From NCBI GenBank assembly GCA_025350055.1, contig JANXYK010000031.1, forward strand, positions 62,001 through 126,000: a stretch of DNA of 64,000 nucleotides. The letters are read 5' to 3'. The position numbers were made by a program, and so were the translations under genes. Positions 25,163 to 33,223 of this stretch are shown here, in pieces (the stretch's first letter is position 1; every line of letters begins with the position of its first letter). The notes beneath the pieces were generated by a model, which saw only the letters and a list, made by a program, of their open reading frames with translations, was not told the origin of the DNA and ran no database searches. This stretch comes from Gammaproteobacteria bacterium. GTDB taxonomy: Bacteria > Pseudomonadota > Gammaproteobacteria > Steroidobacterales > Steroidobacteraceae.

Positions 25163-25789
25163 ATGGAACAGCAAGTCAATCTCTATCAGCCGATCCTGGG
25201 CGCCGAGAAGCGCCTGTTCTCGGCACGCACGATTGCCGCGGCGCTGGTGGCGCTGGCGCTGTGCCTCGGTGGCGTGGCCGGGTTCGCGCGCTGGCGCACG
25301 GCGCACATCGAGCACGCCGTGGTCGAGGTCGCAGGGCAGGAGGCCCAGGCACTGGCGCTGGCCGCGCAGGCCAATGCAGCCAACGCGCCGCGCGCGAGCC
25401 TCGCCGAACTCGAAGCCCAGGCCCGGCAGGACAGCGAAGAGATCGCCGCGCGTGAGCACGCGCTGAACATAGTGCAGCAGGGCAGCGCCGATGCGCACTC
25501 GGGCTTTGCTGCGCGCCTCGAGGCCATCGGTCGCCGCCATGTCGAGGGCGTGTGGCTCACGAGCCTCGTGATCGGAACAGGTGAGGCACGACTGGCGCTG
25601 AGCGGCGCCACTGTGGATCCGCGCCTGATTGCCGGCTGGCTGGCCTCGCTCGAGGAAGAGCCGGCACTGGATGGCGCCTTCTTCGATCGACTGTCCATCA
25701 AGCAGGTTGCGGATGCGGCACCCGCTCGCGCGGTCTTCGATATCGGTGCGCCGGGCCTCGATCTGCCGGCGCCAGGCGGTGCCAAATGA
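25163..25789 (+). CDS. PilN-like MSHA platform protein
   Basis: 208 residues. It begins MEQQVNLYQP, the PilN-type cytosolic motif (QxNLxxP) that contacts PilM-like proteins, followed by one membrane segment (about residues 21-41), a coiled coil, and a periplasmic beta-alpha domain with LEAIGRRHVEGVWLTSLVI, characteristic of PilN/GspL-C. In Vibrio msh loci the corresponding gene is often unnamed or called mshI2. It overlaps mshJ by four bases. Confidence 0.82.
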   Translation: MEQQVNLYQPILGAEKRLFSARTIAAALVALALCLGGVAGFARWRTAHIEHAVVEVAGQEAQALALAAQANAANAPRASLAELEAQARQDSEEIAAREHALNIVQQGSADAHSGFAARLEAIGRRHVEGVWLTSLVIGTGEARLALSGATVDPRLIAGWLASLEEEPALDGAFFDRLSIKQVADAAPARAVFDIGAPGLDLPAPGGAK

Positions 25790-26514
25790 AAGCGCTGGAT
25801 ACCCTGATGGCGCGGCTCGGCCCCGTGGCCGAGCGGATCAACCATCTTTCACTGCGTGAGCGTGCAATGGTGTTCGCAGCCGGCGTGGCCGTGCTGGGCA
25901 TGGCCTGGCAGAACCTGCTGATGGATCCGCTCACGCGCCGCGCCCACAACGCGCAGCAGCAGCTGCAGGGTGTGCGCGAGCGCCTCGAAGCTGCGGATCT
26001 CGCGGCGCGCACTGCGGCGCAGAGCCCGGCCGTGATGGCCGCGGCGCGCAATCGCGCGCTCGAGGAGCGTCTGGCGCAGCTCAATGCCGAGCTTAGTGCC
26101 GCAGCGCACGGTTACGTGGCGCCTGAGCGGGTGGCCAACCTGCTGGGTGAACTGATCTCGAGGCAGCAGGGCCTGACCCTGATCAGCCTGCGCAATCTCC
26201 CGGTGCAGAGCCTGTCGCTGGACGCCGAGGCCGCGGCCGCGCGGGCCGGCAGTGGCGCGAGCGCCAACTCTGGTGCGAACACCAACGCGGGCGCCAACGC
26301 TGCCGCGCGCGATCGCGGCCCCTTCCTGCACCCCGTGGAAGTAATCGTCAGCGGCGACTACCCCAGCATCGTGCGTTATCTGCAGTCGCTGGAGCAGGTG
26401 CCATTCCGCCTGCACTGGGAGCGGCTGGAACTGCAGGTGGAACACTACCCCGCCAACAGGGTGCGCCTGGTCATCGGTGCGCTCAGCCTGTCACGCGAAT
26501 GGATGAGCGTATGA
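25786..26514 (+). CDS. mshJ: MSHA biogenesis protein MshJ (PilO-like)
   Basis: 242 residues: a short cytosolic N-terminus, one membrane segment around 25-45 (AMVFAAGVAVLGMAW), a coiled coil, then a periplasmic ferredoxin-like domain (HPVEVIVSGDYPSIVRYLQS, then LEQVPFRLHWERLEL). This is the PilO/GspM layout. An Ala/Asn/Gly-rich low-complexity linker occurs around residues 150-180. MshJ would pair with the PilN-like protein upstream. Start and stop codons overlap both neighbours. Confidence 0.85.
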   Translation: MKALDTLMARLGPVAERINHLSLRERAMVFAAGVAVLGMAWQNLLMDPLTRRAHNAQQQLQGVRERLEAADLAARTAAQSPAVMAAARNRALEERLAQLNAELSAAAHGYVAPERVANLLGELISRQQGLTLISLRNLPVQSLSLDAEAAAARAGSGASANSGANTNAGANAAARDRGPFLHPVEVIVSGDYPSIVRYLQSLEQVPFRLHWERLELQVEHYPANRVRLVIGALSLSREWMSV

Positions 26515-26864
26515 AGACGCTGCTGTCCGTGCTGATGTTCTGCGCAGGCGCTAGCGCGCTGGCCGGTGAGCTGCGTGACCCGATGCGCCCCCCTCAGCGC
26601 AATGCCACGCCGTCGGCGAGCGCGCCCACGACGCCCGTGGTCTCGGCACTGTTCATCGGCCCGACGCGCCGCGCCGCGATCGTCAACGGTCGCCTGGTGC
26701 ACGAGGGCGACACGCTGGGTGCCTTCACCATCGTCGCATTGCTCGATGACGGCATCCGCTATCAAAGCCATGGCGTCGTGCACGAGCAGCGCCTGCTGGC
26801 CAATGAACTGCAAGTGAAAAAGCCTGCCGCCAATGTGGCGCGACTGGCCAACGGAGGCTCCTGA
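26511..26864 (+). CDS. mshK: MSHA biogenesis protein MshK (PilP-like)
   Basis: 117 residues from the ATG overlapping the mshJ stop. A signal peptide (cleavage after ALAG) precedes LRDPMRPP, the short Pro motif found at the start of MshK and PilP/GspC homology regions, then a small beta domain (VSALFIGPTRRAAIVNGRLV, then HEGDTLGAFTIVALLDDGI). This periplasmic protein probably bridges the inner-membrane platform to the secretin MshL encoded two bases downstream. Confidence 0.83.
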   Translation: MKTLLSVLMFCAGASALAGELRDPMRPPQRNATPSASAPTTPVVSALFIGPTRRAAIVNGRLVHEGDTLGAFTIVALLDDGIRYQSHGVVHEQRLLANELQVKKPAANVARLANGGS

Positions 26865-26866
26865 TC

Positions 26867-28528
26867 ATGAACCGCAACCACTGCTTCGCCACGCTCATGG
26901 CAGCGCTGCTGTTCGGCAGCGCCACGGCCCCAGCGACGGAGGAGCCCCGCTTCGATGTCTCGGTGACCGAGGCATCAGCGCGCAGCTTCTTCGAGGGCCT
27001 GGTCGAGGGCACGGCCTACAACATCGTGCTCGAGCCCGCCGTGAGCGGCAGCATCAGCCTGAAGATGCACAGCGTCACGGTGCCGGAAGTGCTCGAGGCC
27101 GTGCGCGATACCTATGGGTATGACTTCCACAAGACCTCGGGCGGCTACATCATCTCGCCACCCGGGCTGCGCACGCGCATCTTCCAGGTGAACTACCTCG
27201 ATGTCGAGCGTCGTGGCACCTCGCGCACGCGCGTGTCTTCCGGCCAGCCCAGCCAGTCGGCCACGAGTAACGCCAGTGCCAGCAATGGCAATGGCGGCAA
27301 CAACGGCAGCGCGGGCAGTTCCAACGGGCTCAGCGAGCCGCCGGGCAACATCTTTCATCGCGACGGCAACGATTCGCAGCAGAGCACGCAGGTGACCGAC
27401 ATCACCGGCAGCAGCATCTCCACGCGCACGGCCTCGGACTTCTGGGCCGATCTGGTAGCGAACCTGCGCCTGTTGGTCGGCACCGAGGGCGGGCGCGAGA
27501 TCGTGATCAACCCAGCCTCCGGCGTAGTGGTAGTGCGCGGCACGGCGCGCGAGCTGCGCGACGTACAGCAGTTTCTCGACAATGTGCAGGACGTGTCGGT
27601 GCGCGAAGTGGTGCTGGAGGCCAAGGTCATCGAAGTCGAACTCTCCAATGGCTTGCAGGCTGGCATCAACTGGGCGGCGCTCGCCAACTCGGGCAGCCGA
27701 CACTTCGTGGGCTCGCAAACCGTGCCCCAGGGGCAGGGCGGCTTCAACACCTCAAACCTGCTGAACCAGCCCGGCCGCGCTGTGAATCTGCAGCCCGGCG
27801 CCAACCCGCTGGCCAACATTCCCATCAATACCCTGGGCGGCGCGTTCTCGTTGGCGATCAACGCCACTGATTTCAGCGCGTTCATCGACCTGCTGGCCAC
27901 GCAGGGCAAGACCCACGTGCTCTCGAGCCCGCGGGTGGCGACGCTCAACAACCAGAAGGCGGTCATCAAGGCCGGCGCGGACCAGTTCTTCGTGACCGGC
28001 GTATCGAGCAATACCGTGGTCGGCACGGCCTCGGCCACCAGCAGCAACGTACAGCTCACGCCCTTCTTTTCCGGCGTGGCGCTCGATGTCACGCCGCAGA
28101 TTTCCGCGGATGGCACCGTGCTGCTGCACATCCATCCGACCATCAGCGATGTCACTGAGCAGGTGAAGAACTTCTCGGTAGGCGGTACGCCCAATTCGCT
28201 GCCCCTGGCGCTGAGTCAGGTGCGTGAATCCGACAGTGTGGTGCGGGCGGCGAGCGGCCAGGTGATCGTGATCGGCGGCATGATGCGCACCACCAGCAGC
28301 GATCATAACTACGGCATACCATTGCTGGGCAGCATCCCGTTGCTCGGCAACCTGTTCCGCAGCAAGCAGCGCACGACCGTTCGCTCTGAGCTCGTGATCC
28401 TGCTGCGCCCGGTCGTGGTATCCAGCGCTTCGGACTGGCAGCAGATCGCCCAGCAGGCGCTCGATCACGCCAACAGGCTCGACCCGAAAGCGCCGGACGA
28501 CCAGAAAGCGCTGGTCGACAGCCACTGA
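26867..28528 (+). CDS. mshL: MSHA pilus secretin MshL
   Basis: 553 residues. A signal peptide is followed by an STN/secretin N-type region (VSVTEASARSFFEGLVEGTA, then YNIVLEPAVSGSISLKM), a second N-domain with VVVRGTARELRDVQQFLDNVQ, and the secretin core (VQLTPFFSGVALDVTPQIS, then IVIGGMMRTTSS and LLGNLFRSKQRTTVRSELVILLRP, in separate blocks). A Ser/Asn/Gly-rich linker occupies about 125-175. No lipobox Cys is present, unlike many MshL proteins. It would form the outer-membrane channel through which the pilus passes. Confidence 0.92.
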   Translation: MNRNHCFATLMAALLFGSATAPATEEPRFDVSVTEASARSFFEGLVEGTAYNIVLEPAVSGSISLKMHSVTVPEVLEAVRDTYGYDFHKTSGGYIISPPGLRTRIFQVNYLDVERRGTSRTRVSSGQPSQSATSNASASNGNGGNNGSAGSSNGLSEPPGNIFHRDGNDSQQSTQVTDITGSSISTRTASDFWADLVANLRLLVGTEGGREIVINPASGVVVVRGTARELRDVQQFLDNVQDVSVREVVLEAKVIEVELSNGLQAGINWAALANSGSRHFVGSQTVPQGQGGFNTSNLLNQPGRAVNLQPGANPLANIPINTLGGAFSLAINATDFSAFIDLLATQGKTHVLSSPRVATLNNQKAVIKAGADQFFVTGVSSNTVVGTASATSSNVQLTPFFSGVALDVTPQISADGTVLLHIHPTISDVTEQVKNFSVGGTPNSLPLALSQVRESDSVVRAASGQVIVIGGMMRTTSSDHNYGIPLLGSIPLLGNLFRSKQRTTVRSELVILLRPVVVSSASDWQQIAQQALDHANRLDPKAPDDQKALVDSH

Positions 28529-28548
28529 ATGCAGTGCCAGAGCCAGCC

Positions 28549-30324
28549 ATGAACGCGCGTGTCCGCATCCGCCTCGGCGATCTGCTGATCCAGCACAAGG
28601 TGATCACGCAGGAGCAGCTCACCACTGCGCTTGCGGAGCAACGGCGCTCGGGCCGCAAGCTCGGCCGCGTACTGGCCGATCTCGGCCTGCTGCCCGAGGC
28701 GCAGCTGCACGAGTTCCTTTCCAAGCACTTGAAGGTGCCGTTCGTCGATCTCAAGCAGCTGCGCATCGACCGCGAAGTGGTGAAGCTGTTGCCCGAGGCG
28801 CTGGCGCGCCGTCATCGCGCGCTGGTGTTGCAGCAGGATGCGCGCGGCCTGTTGATCGGCATGCCTGATCCCGCTGATTTGCAGGCCTACGATGACCTGC
28901 AGGCCAAGCTCAAGCAGCCGCTGCGACTGGCGCTGGTGGGCGAAGCCGATTTCCTCAAGACCCTGGATGCTGTCTACCGGCGCTCCGATGAGATCGCCTC
29001 GCTGGCCGAGGCGGTGCGCGACGAGCTGGCCGAAGGCGATGTCGACATCGAGCAGCTGGCGGTCGAGGAGGGCTCGCCCGACGCACCGGTGCTGCGCCTG
29101 TTGCAGACCATGTTTCATGACGCCGTGCAGGCGCGCGCCTCGGACATCCATATCGAGCCGGGCGATGACAAGCTGCGCATCCGCCTGCGTGTCGACGGTC
29201 AGCTGCAGGAACAGGTGATCGATGGCAAGCGGGTGGCCGGCGCACTGGTCACGCGCCTCAAGCTGATGTGCGGCCTCGACATTGCCGAGAAGCGCTTGCC
29301 GCAGGACGGCCGCTTCACGGTGCGGGTGCTCGATCAGTCGCTCGATGTGCGTCTGGCCACGATGCCGACCACCTACGGCGAATCGGTGGTGATGCGCCTG
29401 CTGAGCCAGTCTTCTTCGCTCCTGTCGCTCGACAATCTGGGTATGCAGCCTGATCTGAGGGAGCGCTTCCAGCGCCTGATCGATCGCACCTCGGGCATGG
29501 TGCTGGTGACCGGGCCTACCGGCAGCGGCAAGACCACGACGCTTTACGCCGCGCTCAATCACCTGAACAGGCCGGGCGTCAAAGTGATCACGGTCGAGGA
29601 TCCAGTCGAGTACCGCCTCGATCGCATCACGCAGGTGCAGGTGCTCTCGAAGATTGGTCTCGACTTCGCACGCATCCTGCGCACCGCACTGCGCCAGGAC
29701 CCCGACATCCTGCTGGTGGGCGAAATGCGCGATCGCGAGACCGTGGATATCGGCCTGCGCGGCGCGATGACCGGGCACTTCGTGCTCTCGACGCTCCACA
29801 CCATCAATGCGGTGGCGACGATGAATCGCCTGCTGGACATGGGTGCGGCGGGGTATCTCGTGGCCGCCGCCGTGCATGGCGTGATCGCGCAGCGGCTGGT
29901 GCGGCGCGTGTGCAACGACTGCGCGCAGCCTGCGACCCCGAACGCGCATGAGCTGGCCTGGCTGCAGAGCTGCCGGCCCAACATCGTGCCGGAAAAGACC
30001 AAGTTCATCGCTGGCGCTGGCTGCACCTACTGCAACCTCACCGGCTATCGCGGCCGCGTCGCGGTGTATGAACTGTTGGAGATCGATCGCACGCTGGCCG
30101 ATGCGGTGCGGCGCGGCGATCTCGAGGGCTTTGCACGCGCCGCGCGCACGCGGCCGGGTTACCTGCCACTGGCCCAGGGTGCGATCGATCTGGCGCTGGC
30201 GGGCACCACCTCGCTCGCCGAAGCCATGGCGATCGGCGCCGGCCTCGAGGAGCTGGTCGATGTCGAGGAGCCGGGCGACCTGGGCGATGAAGCCGTCGAT
30301 GAAGTCTTGAGCGCGCGGGCCTGA
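28549..30324 (+). CDS. mshE: MSHA pilus extension ATPase MshE (c-di-GMP-responsive type)
   Basis: 591 residues from the ATG at 28549; a GTG 15 bases earlier is also open. Residues ~5-140 form an MshEN domain: RLGDLLIQHKVITQEQLTTA, then ALAEQRRSGRKLGRVLADLG and VPFVDLKQL, the two tandem RLGxxL/LGxxLxxxG motifs that bind cyclic di-GMP in characterised MshE. The GspE core has Walker A GPTGSGKTTT at ~322, the Asp box EDPVEYR, Walker B DILLVGEMRD, and a zinc tetracysteine (CNDC at ~455, CTYC at ~492). It powers pilus assembly from the cytosolic face. It follows mshL directly, with mshM and mshN absent. Confidence 0.95.
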   Translation: MNARVRIRLGDLLIQHKVITQEQLTTALAEQRRSGRKLGRVLADLGLLPEAQLHEFLSKHLKVPFVDLKQLRIDREVVKLLPEALARRHRALVLQQDARGLLIGMPDPADLQAYDDLQAKLKQPLRLALVGEADFLKTLDAVYRRSDEIASLAEAVRDELAEGDVDIEQLAVEEGSPDAPVLRLLQTMFHDAVQARASDIHIEPGDDKLRIRLRVDGQLQEQVIDGKRVAGALVTRLKLMCGLDIAEKRLPQDGRFTVRVLDQSLDVRLATMPTTYGESVVMRLLSQSSSLLSLDNLGMQPDLRERFQRLIDRTSGMVLVTGPTGSGKTTTLYAALNHLNRPGVKVITVEDPVEYRLDRITQVQVLSKIGLDFARILRTALRQDPDILLVGEMRDRETVDIGLRGAMTGHFVLSTLHTINAVATMNRLLDMGAAGYLVAAAVHGVIAQRLVRRVCNDCAQPATPNAHELAWLQSCRPNIVPEKTKFIAGAGCTYCNLTGYRGRVAVYELLEIDRTLADAVRRGDLEGFARAARTRPGYLPLAQGAIDLALAGTTSLAEAMAIGAGLEELVDVEEPGDLGDEAVDEVLSARA

Positions 30325-30326
30325 CG

Positions 30327-31556
30327 ATGCCGATGTTTCGCTATCGTGGCCGGGGCGGACGCGGTGACCTGGTCACCGGTCGCCTGGAAGCCGAAGGCAG
30401 CGATGCGGTTGCGAGCCGACTGCTGAATCTGGGCATCACGCCGCTTGAGATCCTGCCGGATGTTGCCACTGGCACGCCCATCAACGAACTGCTGCAGCGC
30501 TTTGGTGCCCGTGCCCCCAAGAGTTCCGACCTGGTGCTGTTCGCGCGCCAGATGTACTCGATCACCAAGGCTGGCCTGCCGCTGCTGCGTGGCCTGCGCA
30601 GCCTCGCGCAGGCCACGCACAACGTACAGCTACGCGATGCGCTCTACGATGTACTGCAGAGCCTGGAGTCGGGCCGCGACTTCGCCAGTTCCCTGGCGCG
30701 CCATCAGGATATCTTTCCGCCGCTGTTCCTTAGCATGGTGCGCGTCGGTGAATCGACCGGTACGCTGGACAACGCTTTCCTGCGCCTGTGTGAATACCTG
30801 GGGCAGGACCAGGAAGTACAGGATCGCGTGAAATCTGCGATCCGCTATCCCGCGATCGTCGTGGTGGTGATCGCCATCGCCATCGTGATCATCACGGTAT
30901 TCGTGATCCCGAATTTCAAGCCGCTGTTCAAGATCCTGGGCGATGACATTCCGCTGCCCACGCGCATCATCATGGGCACCAGTGATTTCGTGCGCAATCA
31001 TGGCCTGCTGCTGCTGGGCCTGATCGCGGGCGGCATCGTAATGCTCAAGCGCCACCTGAAGACCGAGGCCGGGCGCTACAGCTGGGATCGCATGAAGCTC
31101 AAGTTGCCGGCGATCGGTGAGCTGATGCATCAGGCCGTGCTCTCGCGCGTGATGCGCTCACTGGCGATCTCGCTGGCCGCCGGCCTGCCGATGATCCAGG
31201 CCCTGACGCTGCTCGCGCGTTCGGCAGGCAACGAGTACCTGGCCGAGCGACTGCTGCGGCTGCGAGACGCTGTCGAGCGCGGCGAGAGCCTGAGTCGTGC
31301 GGCCGCCACCGCGGGCATCTTTCCGCCATTGGTGCTGCAGATGGTGGCGGTGGGCGAGGAGACTGGTGAACTCACCAACCTGCTCGAGGAAGTGTCCGGC
31401 TTCTACCGTCGCGAAGTGGATTACCGGCTCAAGAATCTCAGCGCGATGATCGAGCCCTTGCTGATGGCCTTTGTGGGTGGGTTGGTACTGATCCTGGCGC
31501 TCGGCGTGTTCCTGCCGATGTGGAACATGATCGGCAAGGTGGGTCACGCGGGATAG
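30327..31556 (+). CDS. mshG: MSHA inner-membrane platform protein MshG (PilC/GspF family)
   Basis: 409 residues, two copies of the T2SS-F domain (about 65-190 and 270-395) with QMYSITKAGLPLLRGLRSLA and SRVMRSLAISLAAGLPMIQA, and three membrane segments (~170-192, ~220-240, ~375-400). An N-terminal MPMFRYRGRGGRGD motif and the pair GESTGTLDNAF/GEETGELTNLL are typical. It converts ATPase motion into pilus assembly. Last gene before a 190-base gap containing the putative pilin promoter. Confidence 0.93.
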   Translation: MPMFRYRGRGGRGDLVTGRLEAEGSDAVASRLLNLGITPLEILPDVATGTPINELLQRFGARAPKSSDLVLFARQMYSITKAGLPLLRGLRSLAQATHNVQLRDALYDVLQSLESGRDFASSLARHQDIFPPLFLSMVRVGESTGTLDNAFLRLCEYLGQDQEVQDRVKSAIRYPAIVVVVIAIAIVIITVFVIPNFKPLFKILGDDIPLPTRIIMGTSDFVRNHGLLLLGLIAGGIVMLKRHLKTEAGRYSWDRMKLKLPAIGELMHQAVLSRVMRSLAISLAAGLPMIQALTLLARSAGNEYLAERLLRLRDAVERGESLSRAAATAGIFPPLVLQMVAVGEETGELTNLLEEVSGFYRREVDYRLKNLSAMIEPLLMAFVGGLVLILALGVFLPMWNMIGKVGHAG

Positions 31557-31614
31557 TGCGGTCGCTACGCCTGCCGCAAGGCCGGCGGTGCGGGCGGTGC
31601 GCGAGGCGCGCGAG

Positions 31615-31630
31615 TGTGACCGGGTTCACA
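31615..31630. promoter_or_regulatory. Consensus CRP/Vfr-type operator upstream of the pilin genes
   Basis: TGTGA-CCGGGT-TCACA is a perfect match to the TGTGA-N6-TCACA operator of the CRP family. It is centred 124 bases before the pilin ATG at 31747, in the only gap between mshG and the pilins, as expected for an activator of a separate pilin promoter. About 0.06 perfect sites are expected by chance in 64 kb under equal base use. No convincing -10/-35 pair was found downstream, so the transcription start is not placed. Confidence 0.6.
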
Positions 31631-31683
31631 ACCGCCATAGCGCGACTTAAGAAACCAGTTAGCAGGCCGATTTTGTCAGGTAG

Positions 31684-31701
31684 GCGCGGGGGTTCCCGCG
31701 C
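31684..31701 (+). other. GC-rich stem-loop in the pilin leader region
   Basis: GCGCGGG-GGTT-CCCGCGC: a perfect seven-base-pair stem with a tetraloop 45 bases before the mshA start. It is followed by a pyrimidine-rich stretch (GGGTTCTTCTCTC), so it could be a weak intrinsic terminator for the mshI-mshG run or a 5' stabilising hairpin on the abundant pilin transcript. The T content is too low to call it a terminator firmly. Confidence 0.45.
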
Positions 31702-31746
31702 GGGTTCTTCTCTCAACAAACGCGCGCAAGCGCTTCGGAGTCGACT

Positions 31747-32205
31747 ATGACCTCTTCCAGGATTCGCGGTTTTACGCTGATCGAGCTCGTGGTCGTGATC
31801 ACGATCCTCGGCATACTCGCGGCTTTCGCCATCCCGCGCTTCATCTCGCTCGATTCGACCGCCCGTAGCGCGACGGTCACGGGTCTGGCGGGCACCATTC
31901 GCAGCTCCGCTGCGCTGGCGCGCGGAATGTCCATGGCCACCGGCAATGCGGCCACTGTAACGATGGAAGGACAGGCCGTCGCCCTCGCCAACAACTATCC
32001 GGACGCCAGCAGCGGTGGCATTAGCAACGCTATCAACCTCAGCCCCGGTGACTTCACCTTTACGGCCGGCGCCCCGGCCGCCACCGGCACGGCCACCTGG
32101 CAGCGCGTGGGCGCAGGCACACCGGCGACCTGCCAGGTCAGCTACACGCCGCCGGCTGCTGCGGGTGCGGCGCCGGTCGTCGGCGTAGCTACTGCAGGTT
32201 GCTGA
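31747..32205 (+). CDS. mshA: Major MSHA-type type IV pilin
   Basis: 152 residues with an eight-residue class III leader MTSSRIRG cleaved before [20 protein letters not shown], the type IV pilin alpha-1 core with the essential Glu at mature position 5. A Shine-Dalgarno GGAG is six bases upstream of the ATG. Two Cys (in ATCQVSY and at the very C-terminus) would form the D-region disulfide. Only one mshA/mshB-like pilin is present where Vibrio has two, so this is presumably the main subunit. Own promoter likely (see the CRP-type site). Confidence 0.88.
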   Translation: MTSSRIRGFTLIELVVVITILGILAAFAIPRFISLDSTARSATVTGLAGTIRSSAALARGMSMATGNAATVTMEGQAVALANNYPDASSGGISNAINLSPGDFTFTAGAPAATGTATWQRVGAGTPATCQVSYTPPAAAGAAPVVGVATAGC

Positions 32206-32253
32206 TCGGTTTCGGGAAACCACACGCAGGCCAGACCTGCGGGAGTACGAGGT

Positions 32254-32748
32254 ATGCCGCGATTGGATTCTGGCCTCGCGGCACCTCGACTCCGCCACGG
32301 CTACACGCTGGTCGAACTCGCTGTCGTCATCACCATACTGGGTGTGTTGTCGGCGACGGTGGGTCCGCGCTTTTTCTCGCAGTCGGTATTCTCGGAACGC
32401 AGCTACGCCGATGAACTGGGCAGCGCGCTGCGCGCCACCCAGAAGGCGGCGGTGATCAGCGGCTGCCGTGCGAGGCTGGCGCTGAACGCGGGCTCCTACA
32501 GCGCCATGCAGCAGGCCGCCTCGGGCAATGCCTGCCTCACGAGCGATAACACCTGGCCCACACCGGTACTCGGCGCGGCGGGCGATGCGATTGCCAATAG
32601 CGCACCCTCCGGGATCACGGCCTCGCCCACCGGCACGTTTGAATTCGATACCCAGGGACGCCTGAGCGTAAACCCGGGCACCACGATCACGATCGGTGCA
32701 CGACAGATCGTCATCGAAGCGGCCACCGGCTACGTGCAGGTGCAATGA
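32254..32748 (+). CDS. mshC: Minor type IV pilin MshC-like
   Basis: 164 residues. Leader of 16 residues ending RLRHG, then YTLVELAVVITILGVLSATV with Glu5. GPRFF after the core and the Cys pair (SGCRARL, NACLTS) fit a GspH/MshC-type minor pseudopilin that helps prime pilus assembly. It follows mshA by 48 bases and its stop overlaps mshD. Confidence 0.85.
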   Translation: MPRLDSGLAAPRLRHGYTLVELAVVITILGVLSATVGPRFFSQSVFSERSYADELGSALRATQKAAVISGCRARLALNAGSYSAMQQAASGNACLTSDNTWPTPVLGAAGDAIANSAPSGITASPTGTFEFDTQGRLSVNPGTTITIGARQIVIEAATGYVQVQ

Positions 32749-33221
32749 TGGGCCACGGTTTCCGCCAGGCTCGATTGCAGCAGCGCGGCGTGACGCTCAT
32801 CGAGCTGATCATCGCGATCACCATCGTCGCGATCGGCGTGACCTCGATCCTGGGTGCGCTCTCGGTGGCTTCGAGCCGCAGCGCCGATGCGATGGTGCAG
32901 CAGCAGTCGGTAACTGTGGCACAAGCCTACCTGGACGAGATCCTGCAGCGCTGGGTGGTGGATCCCAATGGCAACCCCGGCGTCGGCGGCCGTGCCAACT
33001 GGAATACCGTCGATGCCTACAACGGCCTGAGCGACATCGGTGCACACGATCAGTTCGGCAACGCGATCGCCGCACTGGCAGGCTACAACGTCTCGGTGAG
33101 TGTCGTTAACTCAGGTGCGTTGGGCGGCATCGGTGCGGCGGCCGTGCGGCGCATCGATGTCAGCGTGACGCACGCGCCGGGCGTCACGGTCACACTGTCC
33201 GGTTACCGGGCGAACTTTTGA
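32745..33221 (+). CDS. mshD: Minor type IV pilin MshD-like
   Basis: 158 residues with leader MMGHGFRQARLQQRG, then VTLIELIIAITIVAIGVTSI. The mature protein has QAYLDEILQRW, a PilV/GspI-like segment of MshD, and ends in a beta-rich stretch (VSVTHAPGVTVTLSGYRANF). Minor pilin probably located at the pilus tip. The ATG overlaps the mshC stop; a second ATG immediately follows. Confidence 0.85.
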   Translation: MMGHGFRQARLQQRGVTLIELIIAITIVAIGVTSILGALSVASSRSADAMVQQQSVTVAQAYLDEILQRWVVDPNGNPGVGGRANWNTVDAYNGLSDIGAHDQFGNAIAALAGYNVSVSVVNSGALGGIGAAAVRRIDVSVTHAPGVTVTLSGYRANF

Positions 33222-33223
33222 TC

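Noticed and set aside
28465-29949. A 494-codon open frame on the minus strand across mshE
   Set aside because: Antisense shadow of mshE; His/Gln/Arg-rich with no motif, and it would conflict with a conserved ATPase gene.
31438-32745. A 435-codon open frame on the minus strand across the pilin genes
   Set aside because: It covers the mshA and mshC genes, whose prepilin motifs are clear, and the antisense translation has no recognisable domain.
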